Positions 1-7,965 are shown, numbered from the stretch's first letter. The stretch: 8,675 nt of DNA from Devosiaceae bacterium (GCA_021648585.1 JAKISM010000104.1:1-8675); one strand, 5' to 3'. Notes: generated from the sequence alone by a model not told the origin. Made by a program: numbers and translations.

Positions 1-1158
1 TGGATTTATCCAATAACTAGCTTTTTCGCTCCAGCCATCAGGGCCTGCAGGGCGAAACAAATCTTGCCCCATTAAAACCATTGAGGAATGGATATTTCTT
101 AAATCCTTTGGTGTTGCATTAGCTAATTCATTGCCCAAACCTAGTGCCCTAATAGCAGAAATTACATATTCACTTGGCCATTTTACCTTGTCGTCCATTG
201 GCTTAGCGCTATCTTCATGCGTTAACATTGCCGCATAGGTTACCATTAAATCACCACCCGATTGCAAATAGGCTTGTTTAATTGTTGCAACTAAATCTTT
301 TGATGGATTTTCTGAAATAAAATGAGTGGCAAGTTTTTTAGCGATGTGATTTGCAGTTTCTGGGTGCATAGCTAAATCATCAAGGAACGCCATAATATGT
401 CTTAGGTTTGGCTTTGCTCCACCATAAGTCTTGCCTAAAATTGTCTTTTTACCCGGCTCAGAAATTCTAGGGTTAAACACAAAACCGTTTCTGCCAACTG
501 TAAGACCAGTTAAAAGTTTTGCAAATTCTCTAACGTCTGTTTGCGTGTAACTTGCCCCAACTCCCATTGTATGCAGCTCTAAAATTTCTCTAGCTAGATT
601 TTCATTAAGCCCTTTTTTGCGGTTCTTTCCTGCAACAGAATTTGGACCAATAGATACTTGTTGGTCTAAATATAATAACATTGCAGTGTGGGTGGTGCTG
701 GCTTTTAATAGGTCAGAAAACTTGCCACCAATATTTGCTCTAATAGCTTCATTTGTATAAGCACCATTGGCCAGCATAATTTCAAGATTTCTACCACTAA
801 CCGTAAAATTATCAGCCCAAAAAGCTACTAATCTTTCACGAAACCCATTTTTTGAAACCGCCGCCCGCACCATAAAAGCCTTAATATCTTCAGCCACCCA
901 TTGCTGCATTTTCTTTCTTATGGCTTTTAGATTTCTAGTAGCATTGCTCTTATTTTGCTTCTCTTCTTTTCTTGCTTTTCGTAATTGCTCATAAATATCT
1001 ATACGCTCTTTTATGGAGGGGCGAGACAGTTTATTATCTAATGGATCGGGGTTTTTAAGGTCAGCTAAAATATCTGATACATTGTCAAAAGCGGGCTCAT
1101 TTGGGCTTAAGCCATAACCAAATCTGATGTTTAATATAGGTTTTGAAATTGTCATCAT
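1..1158 (-). CDS. DUF1800 family protein (3' end outside window)
   Basis: This is an open frame of 386 codons, read on the minus strand from ATGATG at 1158/1155 and still open at base 1. The remaining C-terminus lies off the window; the family usually runs about 450-550 residues. Family hallmarks are visible in order: RFGYG (12-16) near the start, VAFWADNFTV (111-120), the core NENLAREILELHTMGVG (185-201) followed by YTQTDVREFAKLLTG (204-218), HPETANHIAKKLATHF (265-280), YVISAIRALG (331-340) and FRPAGPDGW (368-376). DUF1800 proteins have no established biochemical role. They are often encoded next to a DUF1501 protein, which would be expected just left of base 1; I cannot see it. No signal peptide is evident at the N-terminus shown. 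A run rich in Lys, Arg and Glu (60-83) may form a helix. The gene follows the operon terminator and has its own leader, so it is probably transcribed separately. Family identity is clear; function is unknown. Confidence 0.93.
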   Translation of the reverse strand, partial: MMTISKPILNIRFGYGLSPNEPAFDNVSDILADLKNPDPLDNKLSRPSIKERIDIYEQLRKARKEEKQNKSNATRNLKAIRKKMQQWVAEDIKAFMVRAAVSKNGFRERLVAFWADNFTVSGRNLEIMLANGAYTNEAIRANIGGKFSDLLKASTTHTAMLLYLDQQVSIGPNSVAGKNRKKGLNENLAREILELHTMGVGASYTQTDVREFAKLLTGLTVGRNGFVFNPRISEPGKKTILGKTYGGAKPNLRHIMAFLDDLAMHPETANHIAKKLATHFISENPSKDLVATIKQAYLQSGGDLMVTYAAMLTHEDSAKPMDDKVKWPSEYVISAIRALGLGNELANATPKDLRNIHSSMVLMGQDLFRPAGPDGWSEKASYWINP

Positions 1159-1161
1159 TTT

Positions 1162-1165
1162 TCCT
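1162..1165 (-). promoter_or_regulatory. Ribosome binding site of the DUF1800 gene
   Basis: The minus strand reads TTAGGAAAAATGATG. The AGGA lies 3 bases before the first ATG (1158) and 6 bases before the second (1155). The spacing favours the second ATG, so the true protein may begin one residue later than annotated. Confidence 0.5.
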
Positions 1166-1176
1166 AACTTAGCTTT

Positions 1177-1205
1177 AGGATATATCAACATAGGTAAATG
1201 TTCAA
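1177..1205 (-). promoter_or_regulatory. Candidate promoter for the DUF1800 gene
   Basis: The minus strand carries TTGAAC (1205-1200, 4/6 to the -35 consensus), a 17-base spacer, then TATCCT (1182-1177, 4/6 to the -10 consensus). It lies between the operon terminator and the DUF1800 start, where an independent promoter would be needed. The predicted leader would be only about 12-15 bases. AT-rich sequence makes such matches common, so this is tentative. Confidence 0.3.
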
Positions 1206-1283
1206 ATTAAGCTTTGTTAATTTTATTACCAAATAGTAATGATTGGGCGGCTTCAAAAGATGCTCTCGCCGTACTAAACCCAC

Positions 1284-1319
1284 AAAAAAGGCGCTAAATC
1301 CTTTTAGATAAAGCGCCTT
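1284..1319 (-). terminator. Intrinsic terminator of the liv/acyl-CoA ligase operon
   Basis: In the minus-strand transcript, AAGGCGCT (1319-1312) pairs perfectly with AGCGCCTT (1295-1288) across a 16-base loop. The stem is followed at once by a U-run; TTTTTT covers 1289-1284 and its first two bases are also in the stem. It begins 22 bases past the stop codon of the binding-protein gene. There is no T-run on the plus-strand side, so it acts in one direction and marks the 3' end of the operon. Confidence 0.9.
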
Positions 1320-1340
1320 AAATATTTAATGAAAGTAGTT

Positions 1341-2507
1341 TTAGTCTCTTGAAACTACTTGCCAATTAGCATCTTTAATAACTGAGATAATAACTTCATC
1401 AACGCCTGCATGATCCTCTTTAGAGAAATCAACTTGTGCATCAAGAATATCATCGTAATATGAAAGGCTTTCCATACCAGCAATAAAGCTCTCAACGGTT
1501 AAATCTTTACCAGCAGCTTCAAGCGCACGTACTAGGCTTTCTGCACCAGCACGACCAAGTACTGCACCAGTTCCTGGTAGTTGCTCTCCTGTTGCTTTTG
1601 TATAAGACATAAACCATGCGCCAAGTGTTGCGTTAGTTTTTACACGTGGCAAAATATCGCTCCAAACTGCTGCTGCATAAAGACCCTCGGTTACACCACC
1701 CGGAACTTTTGCCATTACTGAATGGAAGCCCGCAGCAGAAGAAATAAACCTTGCTTCAGTGAAGCCAATTTTTTGTGCTGTTGCGTAAGCAGTAATTGTT
1801 TGGCGCACTCCAAGTGCCATTGCAACAATACCACAATCAGCTTCTTTTAGCTTGCTTAATGCACCAACAAAATCTGCATCATCTGGTTTATGAGTTGTTT
1901 CAGCGGCAAATGTTAGACCAAGTTCAGCAGCTACATCATTTGCGCCTTCTTGAATTTCTTTACCAAAATCAGAAGGAATATACATAGCGCAAACATTTGC
2001 TACACCCTTTTCATTATTAAGATAAGTTACACCTTGTTTGATTTGCTCATAATACGAAGCACCCGGTGAGAAATGTAAGTTAAACGGATCTTGTAATATT
2101 TGCCTTGCCATTGTTAGTGGAAAAATATTTGGAATATTTTTCGCATCGGTTAGCTTAAAGCCTGCAATATTCATTGGCGTACCAACTTGTAAGAAAGTCG
2201 CAAAAACCTTATCACGATTAACTAGTTTGTTTATTGCTTGTGTGGCTTTTGGTAATTGATAGCCGTGATCTTCAACAATAAATTTAATCTGACGACCATG
2301 CACACCGCCATTGGCGTTTACTTCGTCAAAATACAGTTGCGCAGCTTTTGCTGATGGCGCACCAAAGGCTGCAAAAATACCTGATAAATCAGTGCTTGAG
2401 CCTATTTTGACTTCTCTATCCGTTACGCCTTGCGTTTGTGCATAAGCACCAGCAATAAGGCTGGCACTAATTGCCAGTGTTGCTGTTAGTTTTTTTAATA
2501 TATTCAT
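1341..2507 (-). CDS. HAAT-type ABC transporter periplasmic substrate-binding protein (LivJ/LivK-like)
   Basis: This 388-residue protein is of normal length for a type I periplasmic binding protein (Peripla_BP_6). It opens with a Sec signal peptide: Lys5-Lys6, a hydrophobic core over about 8-20, and an AYA-Q cleavage site after residue 23. The mature N-terminus shows the family pattern VKIGSSTDLSGIFAAFG (33-49), then YFDEVNANGGVHGRQI (59-74). It captures the solute in the periplasm and delivers it to LivHM. The segment FLQVGTPMNIAG (105-116) replaces the Ser/Thr-rich ligand loop I associate with branched-chain amino acid binders; I infer a different ligand, possibly an aromatic or fatty acid. 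Only two cysteines occur (173 and 225), so a disulfide is possible. It is the last gene of the operon, 25 bases after the ligase, with the strongest ribosome binding site, which fits the excess of binding protein over permease usual in these systems. A terminator follows. Confidence 0.95.
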   Translation of the reverse strand: MNILKKLTATLAISASLIAGAYAQTQGVTDREVKIGSSTDLSGIFAAFGAPSAKAAQLYFDEVNANGGVHGRQIKFIVEDHGYQLPKATQAINKLVNRDKVFATFLQVGTPMNIAGFKLTDAKNIPNIFPLTMARQILQDPFNLHFSPGASYYEQIKQGVTYLNNEKGVANVCAMYIPSDFGKEIQEGANDVAAELGLTFAAETTHKPDDADFVGALSKLKEADCGIVAMALGVRQTITAYATAQKIGFTEARFISSAAGFHSVMAKVPGGVTEGLYAAAVWSDILPRVKTNATLGAWFMSYTKATGEQLPGTGAVLGRAGAESLVRALEAAGKDLTVESFIAGMESLSYYDDILDAQVDFSKEDHAGVDEVIISVIKDANWQVVSRD

Positions 2508-2512
2508 ATTTT

Positions 2513-2518
2513 CCTCCT
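2513..2518 (-). promoter_or_regulatory. Strong ribosome binding site of the substrate-binding protein gene
   Basis: The minus strand reads AGGAGG, a spacer of 5 bases (AAAAT), then ATG at 2507. It is a full anti-Shine-Dalgarno match and is clearly better than those of livM, livG, livF and the ligase. It confirms the chosen start, which also gives an intact signal peptide. Confidence 0.85.
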
Positions 2519-2532
2519 GTTAAAATTTTTCC

Positions 2533-4419
2533 CTAATACATCTCATTAATGAGAGCATCATATTTCTTTTCGACAAATGAGCGTTTTAGCTTCATTGTAG
2601 CCGTTAATTCATCATCCTCTGCGCTTAGTAAAATGTCAATCAGGCGAAACTGCTTTATTTGTTCAACCCGAGCAAAATCCTCATTTACCTCTTGCACAAT
2701 GCTAGCAATTAATTCTTGCACTTGTTTTGCAGCACAAAGAGAAGCAAAATCATTAAACGGTATTTTCTTCTCTTGTGCAAATTTTTCAACATTTTCCTGA
2801 TCAATCATAATCAAACAAGTGAGATATTTGCGCCTATCACCAATTACCACCCCATCAGAAATATAAATTGAGGCTTTAAGTTTATTTTCAAATTCTGAAG
2901 GCGTTATGTTTTTGCCCCCAGCAGTGATAATAATATCTTTTAAGCGCCCAGTAATGGTGAGAAAACCGCTCTCATCTAAATGACCAACATCACCAGTTAA
3001 AAGATAGCCATCTTTACTCATAGTTTCTTTGGTTTTTTGCTTGTTTTTCCAATATCCGGGGAACACATGTGCGCCTTTAAGTTGGATTTCTCCGCTTTTT
3101 GCAATGCGAATTTTTGTACCCGGAATTGCAGGCCCAACTGTGCCAACCTTATTGTGAGTAACTAGATTAACCGAAGTAACGCCACTTGCTTCCGTTTGCC
3201 CATAGCCTTCTAATAATTCAACTCCTATTGCATGATAATAGCGCAATAGGTCTGGTGAAATTGGTGCAGCTCCTGTAACTGCTCTCTTTACTCTGCTCAT
3301 GCCAATCATGCGGCGCAAATTGCTCAATACTAGGAAATCCCAAATCTTATAATTTAGCTCTGTTAAAAGGGGAGCTTTTTTATTTTCTATGGTGAAATTA
3401 CCCCTAGCCATGCCAGCACTAACTGCTGTTTTATAAGCCCATTTGCCAATAGAAGTTCCCTCTTGCGCCATTATTGTAAGACGTGAATATATTTTCTCCC
3501 ATACACGAGGCACAGCAGTAAACACATGCGGTTTTACTTCTTGCATATTGTCAAAAATTGTCTCAGTACTTTCAACAAAATTAGTAATTGTCTTAAAAGC
3601 TATCGGCAAATAAACAGAAGTGTTGCGCTCAAGCACATGGCAAAGCGGCAAGAAACAAAGCTGCTCATCATCTCTATCATAGGGCAAAACTGGTAAACAA
3701 GAACCAATGGTAAAAATGATATTTTCGTTTGAAAGCATTGCGCCTTTTGGCTTGCCTGTTGTGCCAGAAGTATAAATTAATAGCGCAATATCACTTGGTT
3801 TTGATTTTGCAATTTCATTAGAAAATAACTCAGGCCTTTCTTGATGTAATTTTTCGCCCAAATCATATAATTCATCAAGAAACATTGCTTTTTTATCAGA
3901 AAAATCATGCAAGCCATCTCTATCAAAAATTATAACTTTTTCTAAAGTTGGAACATTATTTTTTATCTCAAGATATTTATCAAGCATCTCGTCATTTTCA
4001 ACAATTAGGAATTTTGTACCTGAATCATTGATTAAAAACTCTAACTGCGAGGGCGAATCTGTTGTGTAAACTCCAGAAGCAATGCCGCCAACTGATTGCA
4101 CTCCCATATCGCAATATAGCCATTCTTTATTATCTTCTGAAAGAATCGATACAACATCGCCTCGTTTTAGACCAAGTGAAATTAGCCCTAAACCTATTTT
4201 TCTGGCGTGAACATAATATTCATTCCATGAATAAGAGCGCCATATCCCAAGATGTTTTTCTCTATGGGCAATTTTTTGATCCAGTTCTTGGCATCGTTTT
4301 TCAAATAGTTTAACTATACTATCGCAAGCATCAATATAATATGGGGGCTTGCTCAAATCAGCATTTACTGAAATAGAATTGATTATTTGTTGCTCTGGCA
4401 TTTTTTGTTTTTCGCTCAT
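2533..4419 (-). CDS. AMP-forming acyl-CoA synthetase (FAA1-type long-chain fatty acid-CoA ligase)
   Basis: This 628-residue ANL-superfamily enzyme joins a carboxylic acid to coenzyme A through an acyl-adenylate, using ATP and releasing AMP and pyrophosphate. The ATP-binding P-loop YTSGTTGKPKG is at 216-226. The FAA1-type stretch LPLCHVLERN is at 257-266 and TAVPRVWEKIY at 301-311. GYGQTE is at 405-410, LLTGD with ribose-binding Asp477 at 473-477, and the hinge GRLKD at 491-495, leading into GGKNITPSE (501-509). The catalytic-lysine region LTATMKLKR is at 605-613, with Lys610 the likely adenylation lysine. All core motifs are intact, so it should be active. It is probably cytosolic or peripherally membrane-associated, with no signal peptide or obvious transmembrane helix. 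It lies 13 bases after livF and 25 before the binding-protein gene, so it is co-transcribed with a whole importer and probably activates the imported acid. Chain length or aromatic specificity cannot be read from the sequence. Confidence 0.95.
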   Translation of the reverse strand: MSEKQKMPEQQIINSISVNADLSKPPYYIDACDSIVKLFEKRCQELDQKIAHREKHLGIWRSYSWNEYYVHARKIGLGLISLGLKRGDVVSILSEDNKEWLYCDMGVQSVGGIASGVYTTDSPSQLEFLINDSGTKFLIVENDEMLDKYLEIKNNVPTLEKVIIFDRDGLHDFSDKKAMFLDELYDLGEKLHQERPELFSNEIAKSKPSDIALLIYTSGTTGKPKGAMLSNENIIFTIGSCLPVLPYDRDDEQLCFLPLCHVLERNTSVYLPIAFKTITNFVESTETIFDNMQEVKPHVFTAVPRVWEKIYSRLTIMAQEGTSIGKWAYKTAVSAGMARGNFTIENKKAPLLTELNYKIWDFLVLSNLRRMIGMSRVKRAVTGAAPISPDLLRYYHAIGVELLEGYGQTEASGVTSVNLVTHNKVGTVGPAIPGTKIRIAKSGEIQLKGAHVFPGYWKNKQKTKETMSKDGYLLTGDVGHLDESGFLTITGRLKDIIITAGGKNITPSEFENKLKASIYISDGVVIGDRRKYLTCLIMIDQENVEKFAQEKKIPFNDFASLCAAKQVQELIASIVQEVNEDFARVEQIKQFRLIDILLSAEDDELTATMKLKRSFVEKKYDALINEMY

Positions 4420-4432
4420 TTAATTGCCAACC

Positions 4433-5209
4433 TTAACGCCAAGTTTTGCGTTGTTTATAACGTTTTTGCCCACGCTCACCTGCCTCACTAACCCCAAGAT
4501 AAAACGCCTGAATATCTTTTGAAGCGGCAAGTTTTTTAGCGTCATCTGCCATTACTATGCGCCCAATTTCCATCACATAACCATAATCAGCAACCTCAAG
4601 CGCTACTCGTGCATTTTGCTCAACCAATAACATGGTTACACCCTGCTCTTTATTTAGGCGCTTAAGAATAGTGAAAATTTCTTCAACCAAAAGTGGAGAA
4701 AGCCCTAAACTTGGCTCATCAAGCAACATCACTTTTGGTGCTGACATAAGCCCACGAGCAATGGCTAACATTTGTTGTTGTCCACCAGAAAGCGTTCCTG
4801 CTTTTTGTTTGCCTCTTTCTTTTAGAATAGGGAAATAATTATATACCATTTCTAAATCAGCAGCGATTTGCTTTTTGTCATTTCTAGTATAAGCACCAAT
4901 AATAACATTTTCATAAACTGAAAGTAGCGGAAAAATCTCCCGCCCTTCTGGCACATGCACCAAACCTTTTTTAACAATCCTATCGGCTTCAAGATAAGCA
5001 ATAGGCTCATTGTTTAATTCGATTGTGCCCTTTGCTGGTGTCATAACGCCCGATATGGTTTTTAATAGGGTGGTTTTGCCAGCGCCATTTGCCCCAAGAA
5101 TAGTAACAATTTGCCCCTGCCTAACTTCAAGCGAAACGCCTCTAATTGCCATTATCGGCCCATAATAACTCTCTAAATTATCAATTTTTAGGACAACTGA
5201 GTTAGACAT
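4433..5209 (-). CDS. livF: HAAT-type ABC transporter ATP-binding protein LivF
   Basis: One of two cytoplasmic ATPases that power the LivHM importer. In the 258 residues I see Walker A GANGAGKT (39-46), the Q-loop region around VPEGREIFPLLSVYENV (86-102), which is characteristic of LivF, the ABC signature LSGGQ (140-144) and Walker B MLLDEP (161-166). The switch position reads VEQNA (196-200), with Gln where most ABC ATPases have His; this substitution is usual in LivF and separates it from LivG. An unusual basic C-terminal tail (about 240-258, SEAGERGQKRYKQRKTWR) extends past the normal LivF end near AFYLG. The start overlaps the livG stop by 8 bases, which suggests translational coupling. 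An AAGG that overlaps its stop codon may serve as the ribosome binding site of the downstream ligase gene. Confidence 0.96.
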   Translation of the reverse strand: MSNSVVLKIDNLESYYGPIMAIRGVSLEVRQGQIVTILGANGAGKTTLLKTISGVMTPAKGTIELNNEPIAYLEADRIVKKGLVHVPEGREIFPLLSVYENVIIGAYTRNDKKQIAADLEMVYNYFPILKERGKQKAGTLSGGQQQMLAIARGLMSAPKVMLLDEPSLGLSPLLVEEIFTILKRLNKEQGVTMLLVEQNARVALEVADYGYVMEIGRIVMADDAKKLAASKDIQAFYLGVSEAGERGQKRYKQRKTWR

Positions 5210-5978
5210 TTATCTCGCCCCCTGTGCCAAGATAGGCCTTAATAACATCGGGGTGCGATTGCACTTCTTGCGGTGTTCCAATGGCCAGCTCTTTGCCATC
5301 AGCTAATGCCAGAACTCTATCAGAAACAGAGGCTACCAAATTCATATCATGTTCAACCATTAAAACGGTGATATTCATTTGTTTTTTAATATCTTCAATC
5401 CAATAAATCATATCATTAGTTTCTTCTAATGAAAGACCAGATGCAGGCTCATCTAATAATAATAATTTAGGCTCAGTTGCTAGCGCTCTTGCTAGTTCAA
5501 CAACTTTTCTAATGCCATAGGGTAGCCCCGCAATATATTTATCTCGATAGGCTTGCAATTCTAAAAAGTCGATAACTTCTTCAACTACGTGGCGATGGCG
5601 GCGCTCTTCCTCGCGTACACTTGGCGCAAAAAACATCTCACTTAATAGGTTGCTTTTGCGGTGGCGTTGTCGCCCAATCAACAGATTTTGTAACACGGTT
5701 GATTGCTCAAAAAGTTCAATATTTTGAAAAGTACGAGCAATGCCTAATGAGGGCACTTGGTCGGGACGAAGGCGTAATATTGATTCGCCGTTAACTTTTA
5801 TGTTTCCTTTTTGCGGATCGTAAAAGCGAGAAATTAAATTAAAAACCGTAGATTTTCCAGCACCATTTGGCCCAACAAGCGAAAAAACCTCACCCTCCCC
5901 AACATGAAAGGAAACATTATTGACGGCAATTAAACCACCAAAACTAAGCGTAACATTTTCAAGCGATAATAGGCTCAT
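5202..5978 (-). CDS. livG: HAAT-type ABC transporter ATP-binding protein LivG
   Basis: The second ATPase of the importer, 258 residues, acting at the inner face of the cytoplasmic membrane. Motifs in order: Walker A GPNGAGKS (36-43), the family-typical GIARTFQNIELF with Q-loop Gln85 (79-90), a helical insertion rich in Arg and Glu (about 103-130), the signature region LPYGIRKVVE (152-161), Walker B LLLLDEP (172-178) and switch histidine in VEHDMNLV (208-215). The signature departs from LSGGQ, but LivG proteins often carry an L-S/P-Y-G form, so I read it as a functional variant. It starts 10 bases after livM, with only a weak TGAG ahead of it, so it probably depends on coupling to upstream translation. 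It overlaps livF by 8 bases. Confidence 0.96.
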   Translation of the reverse strand: MSLLSLENVTLSFGGLIAVNNVSFHVGEGEVFSLVGPNGAGKSTVFNLISRFYDPQKGNIKVNGESILRLRPDQVPSLGIARTFQNIELFEQSTVLQNLLIGRQRHRKSNLLSEMFFAPSVREEERRHRHVVEEVIDFLELQAYRDKYIAGLPYGIRKVVELARALATEPKLLLLDEPASGLSLEETNDMIYWIEDIKKQMNITVLMVEHDMNLVASVSDRVLALADGKELAIGTPQEVQSHPDVIKAYLGTGGEINV

Positions 5979-5988
5979 TACTCAATAC

Positions 5989-7086
5989 TCATTTCATGCG
6001 CTCGGTTTTTAAATAGGACTTTTGTCGCTTAAACATATTTTTTCGATAAAAAGGAAAAAGTTCAAAATAGGTTCGAATTTTTACCCAACGTCCATAAATC
6101 CCCATTGGCTCAAATAAGATAAATAACACCAAAATCAAGGCAAAAACTCCAGTTTCAATACCGGGCATTGAAAGAGAATTAAAACCAAAATTATCCGTTG
6201 CAAAATCACGAGTAATAGCAATGAATTGCGGTAAAAAACCAACAACCATAGCCCCAAAAAACGCCCCATGAATTGAGCCAAGCCCACCAATAACAATCAT
6301 TAATAATAATTGAATTGAAAGCACAATATTAAAAGTTTCATTATTAAAAGCCCCTGCAAAATGCCCCAATAATGCGCCAGCTAAACCAGTAATTGCGCAA
6401 GAAATAGCAAAGGCAGTTGCTTTGGTTTTGGTAATATTTACTCCCAATGCTTGTGCTGAGATTTCACTATCTCGCATTGCAACAAAAGCCCGACCAAGCG
6501 GCGAGCGCATAATATTGCGATAAATCATTAGAACAAAAAGCGTAACAAATAACACCAAAAAATAAAACAATATCGGCGTGCCATAACGATCTATATCAAG
6601 ACCAAAAATATCAATCGGTGGCGCAACAAGACCCGTAACACCGCCAGTAAAGGGTTCTGCCATAACAATTATGTCGTCAGCAAGCACTGAAATAGCAAGT
6701 GTCGCAATCGCTAGATAAATCCCATGTAAGCGCAGAACTGGCAGGGCAATTATCATTCCGATAATGCCAGTTAAAATGCCAGCAAGCGGCAGCGTTATAA
6801 CAAACGGAATTCCCTTTGATAACATAATGGCATTTAGATAAGCCCCAAGCGCCAAAAATGCCGCATGACCAAGACTAACCTGCCCCGTATGCCCCGTTAG
6901 TAGCATTAACCCCATGCCAGCAATGGCAAAAATTAGCACATAAGTTACTTCGCCCAAAAAGAAATCATCGAGCAATAGGGGCAAAGCTAACATTAAAATT
7001 AATAGCGCAAGATAATAAAAGGCTTGGGGGCGGTGTTTGAACAATTTGATGTCATCATCATAAGACCGCTTAAAAACAAACCGCAT
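5989..7086 (-). CDS. livM: HAAT-type ABC transporter permease LivM
   Basis: An inner-membrane permease of 365 residues that forms the translocation path with LivH. After a charged cytoplasmic N-terminus (1-21) there are many hydrophobic spans, for example 22-40, 47-63, 92-117, 122-143, 170-189, 223-245, 255-270 and 310-328. Family hallmarks are GHTGQVSLGHAAFLALGAY (65-83), GRAFVAMRDSEISAQALG (198-215), the EAA-like ATPase-docking loop IGGLGSIHGAFFGA (266-279) and FEPMGIYGRW (325-334). A basic cytoplasmic tail (335-365) follows, slightly longer than is common. The gene starts 3 bases after the livH stop. Its likely ribosome binding site, AAAAAGG, lies within the last codons of livH, about 8 bases ahead, another sign of coupled translation. 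Confidence 0.96.
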   Translation of the reverse strand: MRFVFKRSYDDDIKLFKHRPQAFYYLALLILMLALPLLLDDFFLGEVTYVLIFAIAGMGLMLLTGHTGQVSLGHAAFLALGAYLNAIMLSKGIPFVITLPLAGILTGIIGMIIALPVLRLHGIYLAIATLAISVLADDIIVMAEPFTGGVTGLVAPPIDIFGLDIDRYGTPILFYFLVLFVTLFVLMIYRNIMRSPLGRAFVAMRDSEISAQALGVNITKTKATAFAISCAITGLAGALLGHFAGAFNNETFNIVLSIQLLLMIVIGGLGSIHGAFFGAMVVGFLPQFIAITRDFATDNFGFNSLSMPGIETGVFALILVLFILFEPMGIYGRWVKIRTYFELFPFYRKNMFKRQKSYLKTERMK

Positions 7087-7089
7087 CGC

Positions 7090-7965
7090 TTAAACCTTTT
7101 TCTTGTGCATTTGTGAAAATAACCCAGCAGGTCTAAAAATTAAAACCAACAACATTAAAGCATAAGGAGCAACTTGCGAATAACCAGCTGGCAAACCATA
7201 AGCGGCAAACGGCTCTATTAGCCCAATAATAAGACCACCAATTAGCGCCCCCGGTAACGAGCCAAACCCACCAATTACCGCAGCGGCAAATGCCTTTATG
7301 CCAAGCAATCCAGTTGATGGATCAACCGCGCCTTTTGAGGCAAATAATATCCCTGCAACTGCCGCAACAGATCCGCCAAGCGCCCAAACTAAACTTTGAA
7401 TTCTTTTAACTGGAATGCCAACATAATAGGCGGCAAGTTGGTTTTGTGATGCGGCTTGCATTGCTTTGCCCAATTTTGCTTTTTTGAAAAATAAAAACAA
7501 AAACATGGTGAGCAAAAGCGTTACAATAATAACCGCCACTTCCTCAAAGCCTAATACCAACCCTCCAAAGTGAACTTCTCTGCCTGCAAATGGTGTTTCT
7601 AATAATTGTGGCTCATGCGACCAAATAGCGCCAGCGGCAAAACGAATTATAAAACCAAGCGCAATGGTTAGGATAATAACAGCAATTTGCGGCTGCCCAA
7701 ACATGCGCCGAATAACCACCACATCAAGCAAATAACCAAGCAGTGCCATAATAAGAATGGCTAGAGGAATAGCCAGCCAAAAACTAAAACCTAAATATTG
7801 CTCATTGGTCAACCAGATGGTGATAAATGCCCCCATCATCATAAAATCACCCTGCGCAAAATTCACCGCTTCAGTAGCTTTATAAATCAACACAAAACCA
7901 AGCGCTATCAGCCCATAAACGCTACCATTCGCTAGCCCACTAATAGCCAGTTGCCAAAAATCCAA
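7090..7965 (-). CDS. livH: HAAT-type ABC transporter permease LivH
   Basis: First gene of the operon and partner permease of LivM; 291 residues, the normal LivH length, largely hydrophobic with about eight membrane spans. Diagnostic segments are the N-terminal ISGLANGSVYGLIALGFVLIY (8-28), the LivH motif VNFAQGD (34-40), GKAMQAASQNQLAAYYVGI (166-184), the EAA-like ATPase contact loop IGGFGSLPGALIGG (231-244) and the C-terminal IFRPAGLF (276-283), then a basic tail HKKKV. The start codon is TTG. An in-frame stop (TAA at 7980-7978) lies only a few codons upstream, and a strong AGGGAGG sits 5 bases before the TTG, so I see no better start. The 350-base upstream gap with repeats is the probable control region of the whole operon. 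Confidence 0.96.
   Translation of the reverse strand: MDFWQLAISGLANGSVYGLIALGFVLIYKATEAVNFAQGDFMMMGAFITIWLTNEQYLGFSFWLAIPLAILIMALLGYLLDVVVIRRMFGQPQIAVIILTIALGFIIRFAAGAIWSHEPQLLETPFAGREVHFGGLVLGFEEVAVIIVTLLLTMFLFLFFKKAKLGKAMQAASQNQLAAYYVGIPVKRIQSLVWALGGSVAAVAGILFASKGAVDPSTGLLGIKAFAAAVIGGFGSLPGALIGGLIIGLIEPFAAYGLPAGYSQVAPYALMLLVLIFRPAGLFSQMHKKKV

Noticed and set aside
767..994. Plus-strand open frame of 75 codons opposite the DUF1800 gene
   Set aside because: It lies wholly antisense to a gene with clear family motifs, has no ribosome binding site and its product resembles no known protein.
1796..1987. Plus-strand frame with a Gln/His/Leu-rich product, antisense to the binding-protein gene
   Set aside because: The composition is the reverse-frame image of the Ala/Lys-rich binding protein; there is no independent support for translation.
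2549..2800. Plus-strand frame, 83 codons, antisense to the 3' part of the acyl-CoA ligase gene
   Set aside because: Shadow of the ligase C-terminal domain, with no start signal.
4062..4313. Plus-strand frame, 83 codons, antisense to the 5' part of the acyl-CoA ligase gene
   Set aside because: Shadow frame opposite a full-length gene with intact motifs.
4632..4838. Plus-strand frame, 68 codons, antisense to livF
   Set aside because: Shadow of the Walker B and signature region of livF.
5652..5700. LivG signature LPYGIRK as evidence of a degenerate, inactive ATPase
   Set aside because: Non-LSGGQ signatures with a Tyr-Gly core are usual in LivG proteins, and Walker A, Walker B and the switch His are all intact.
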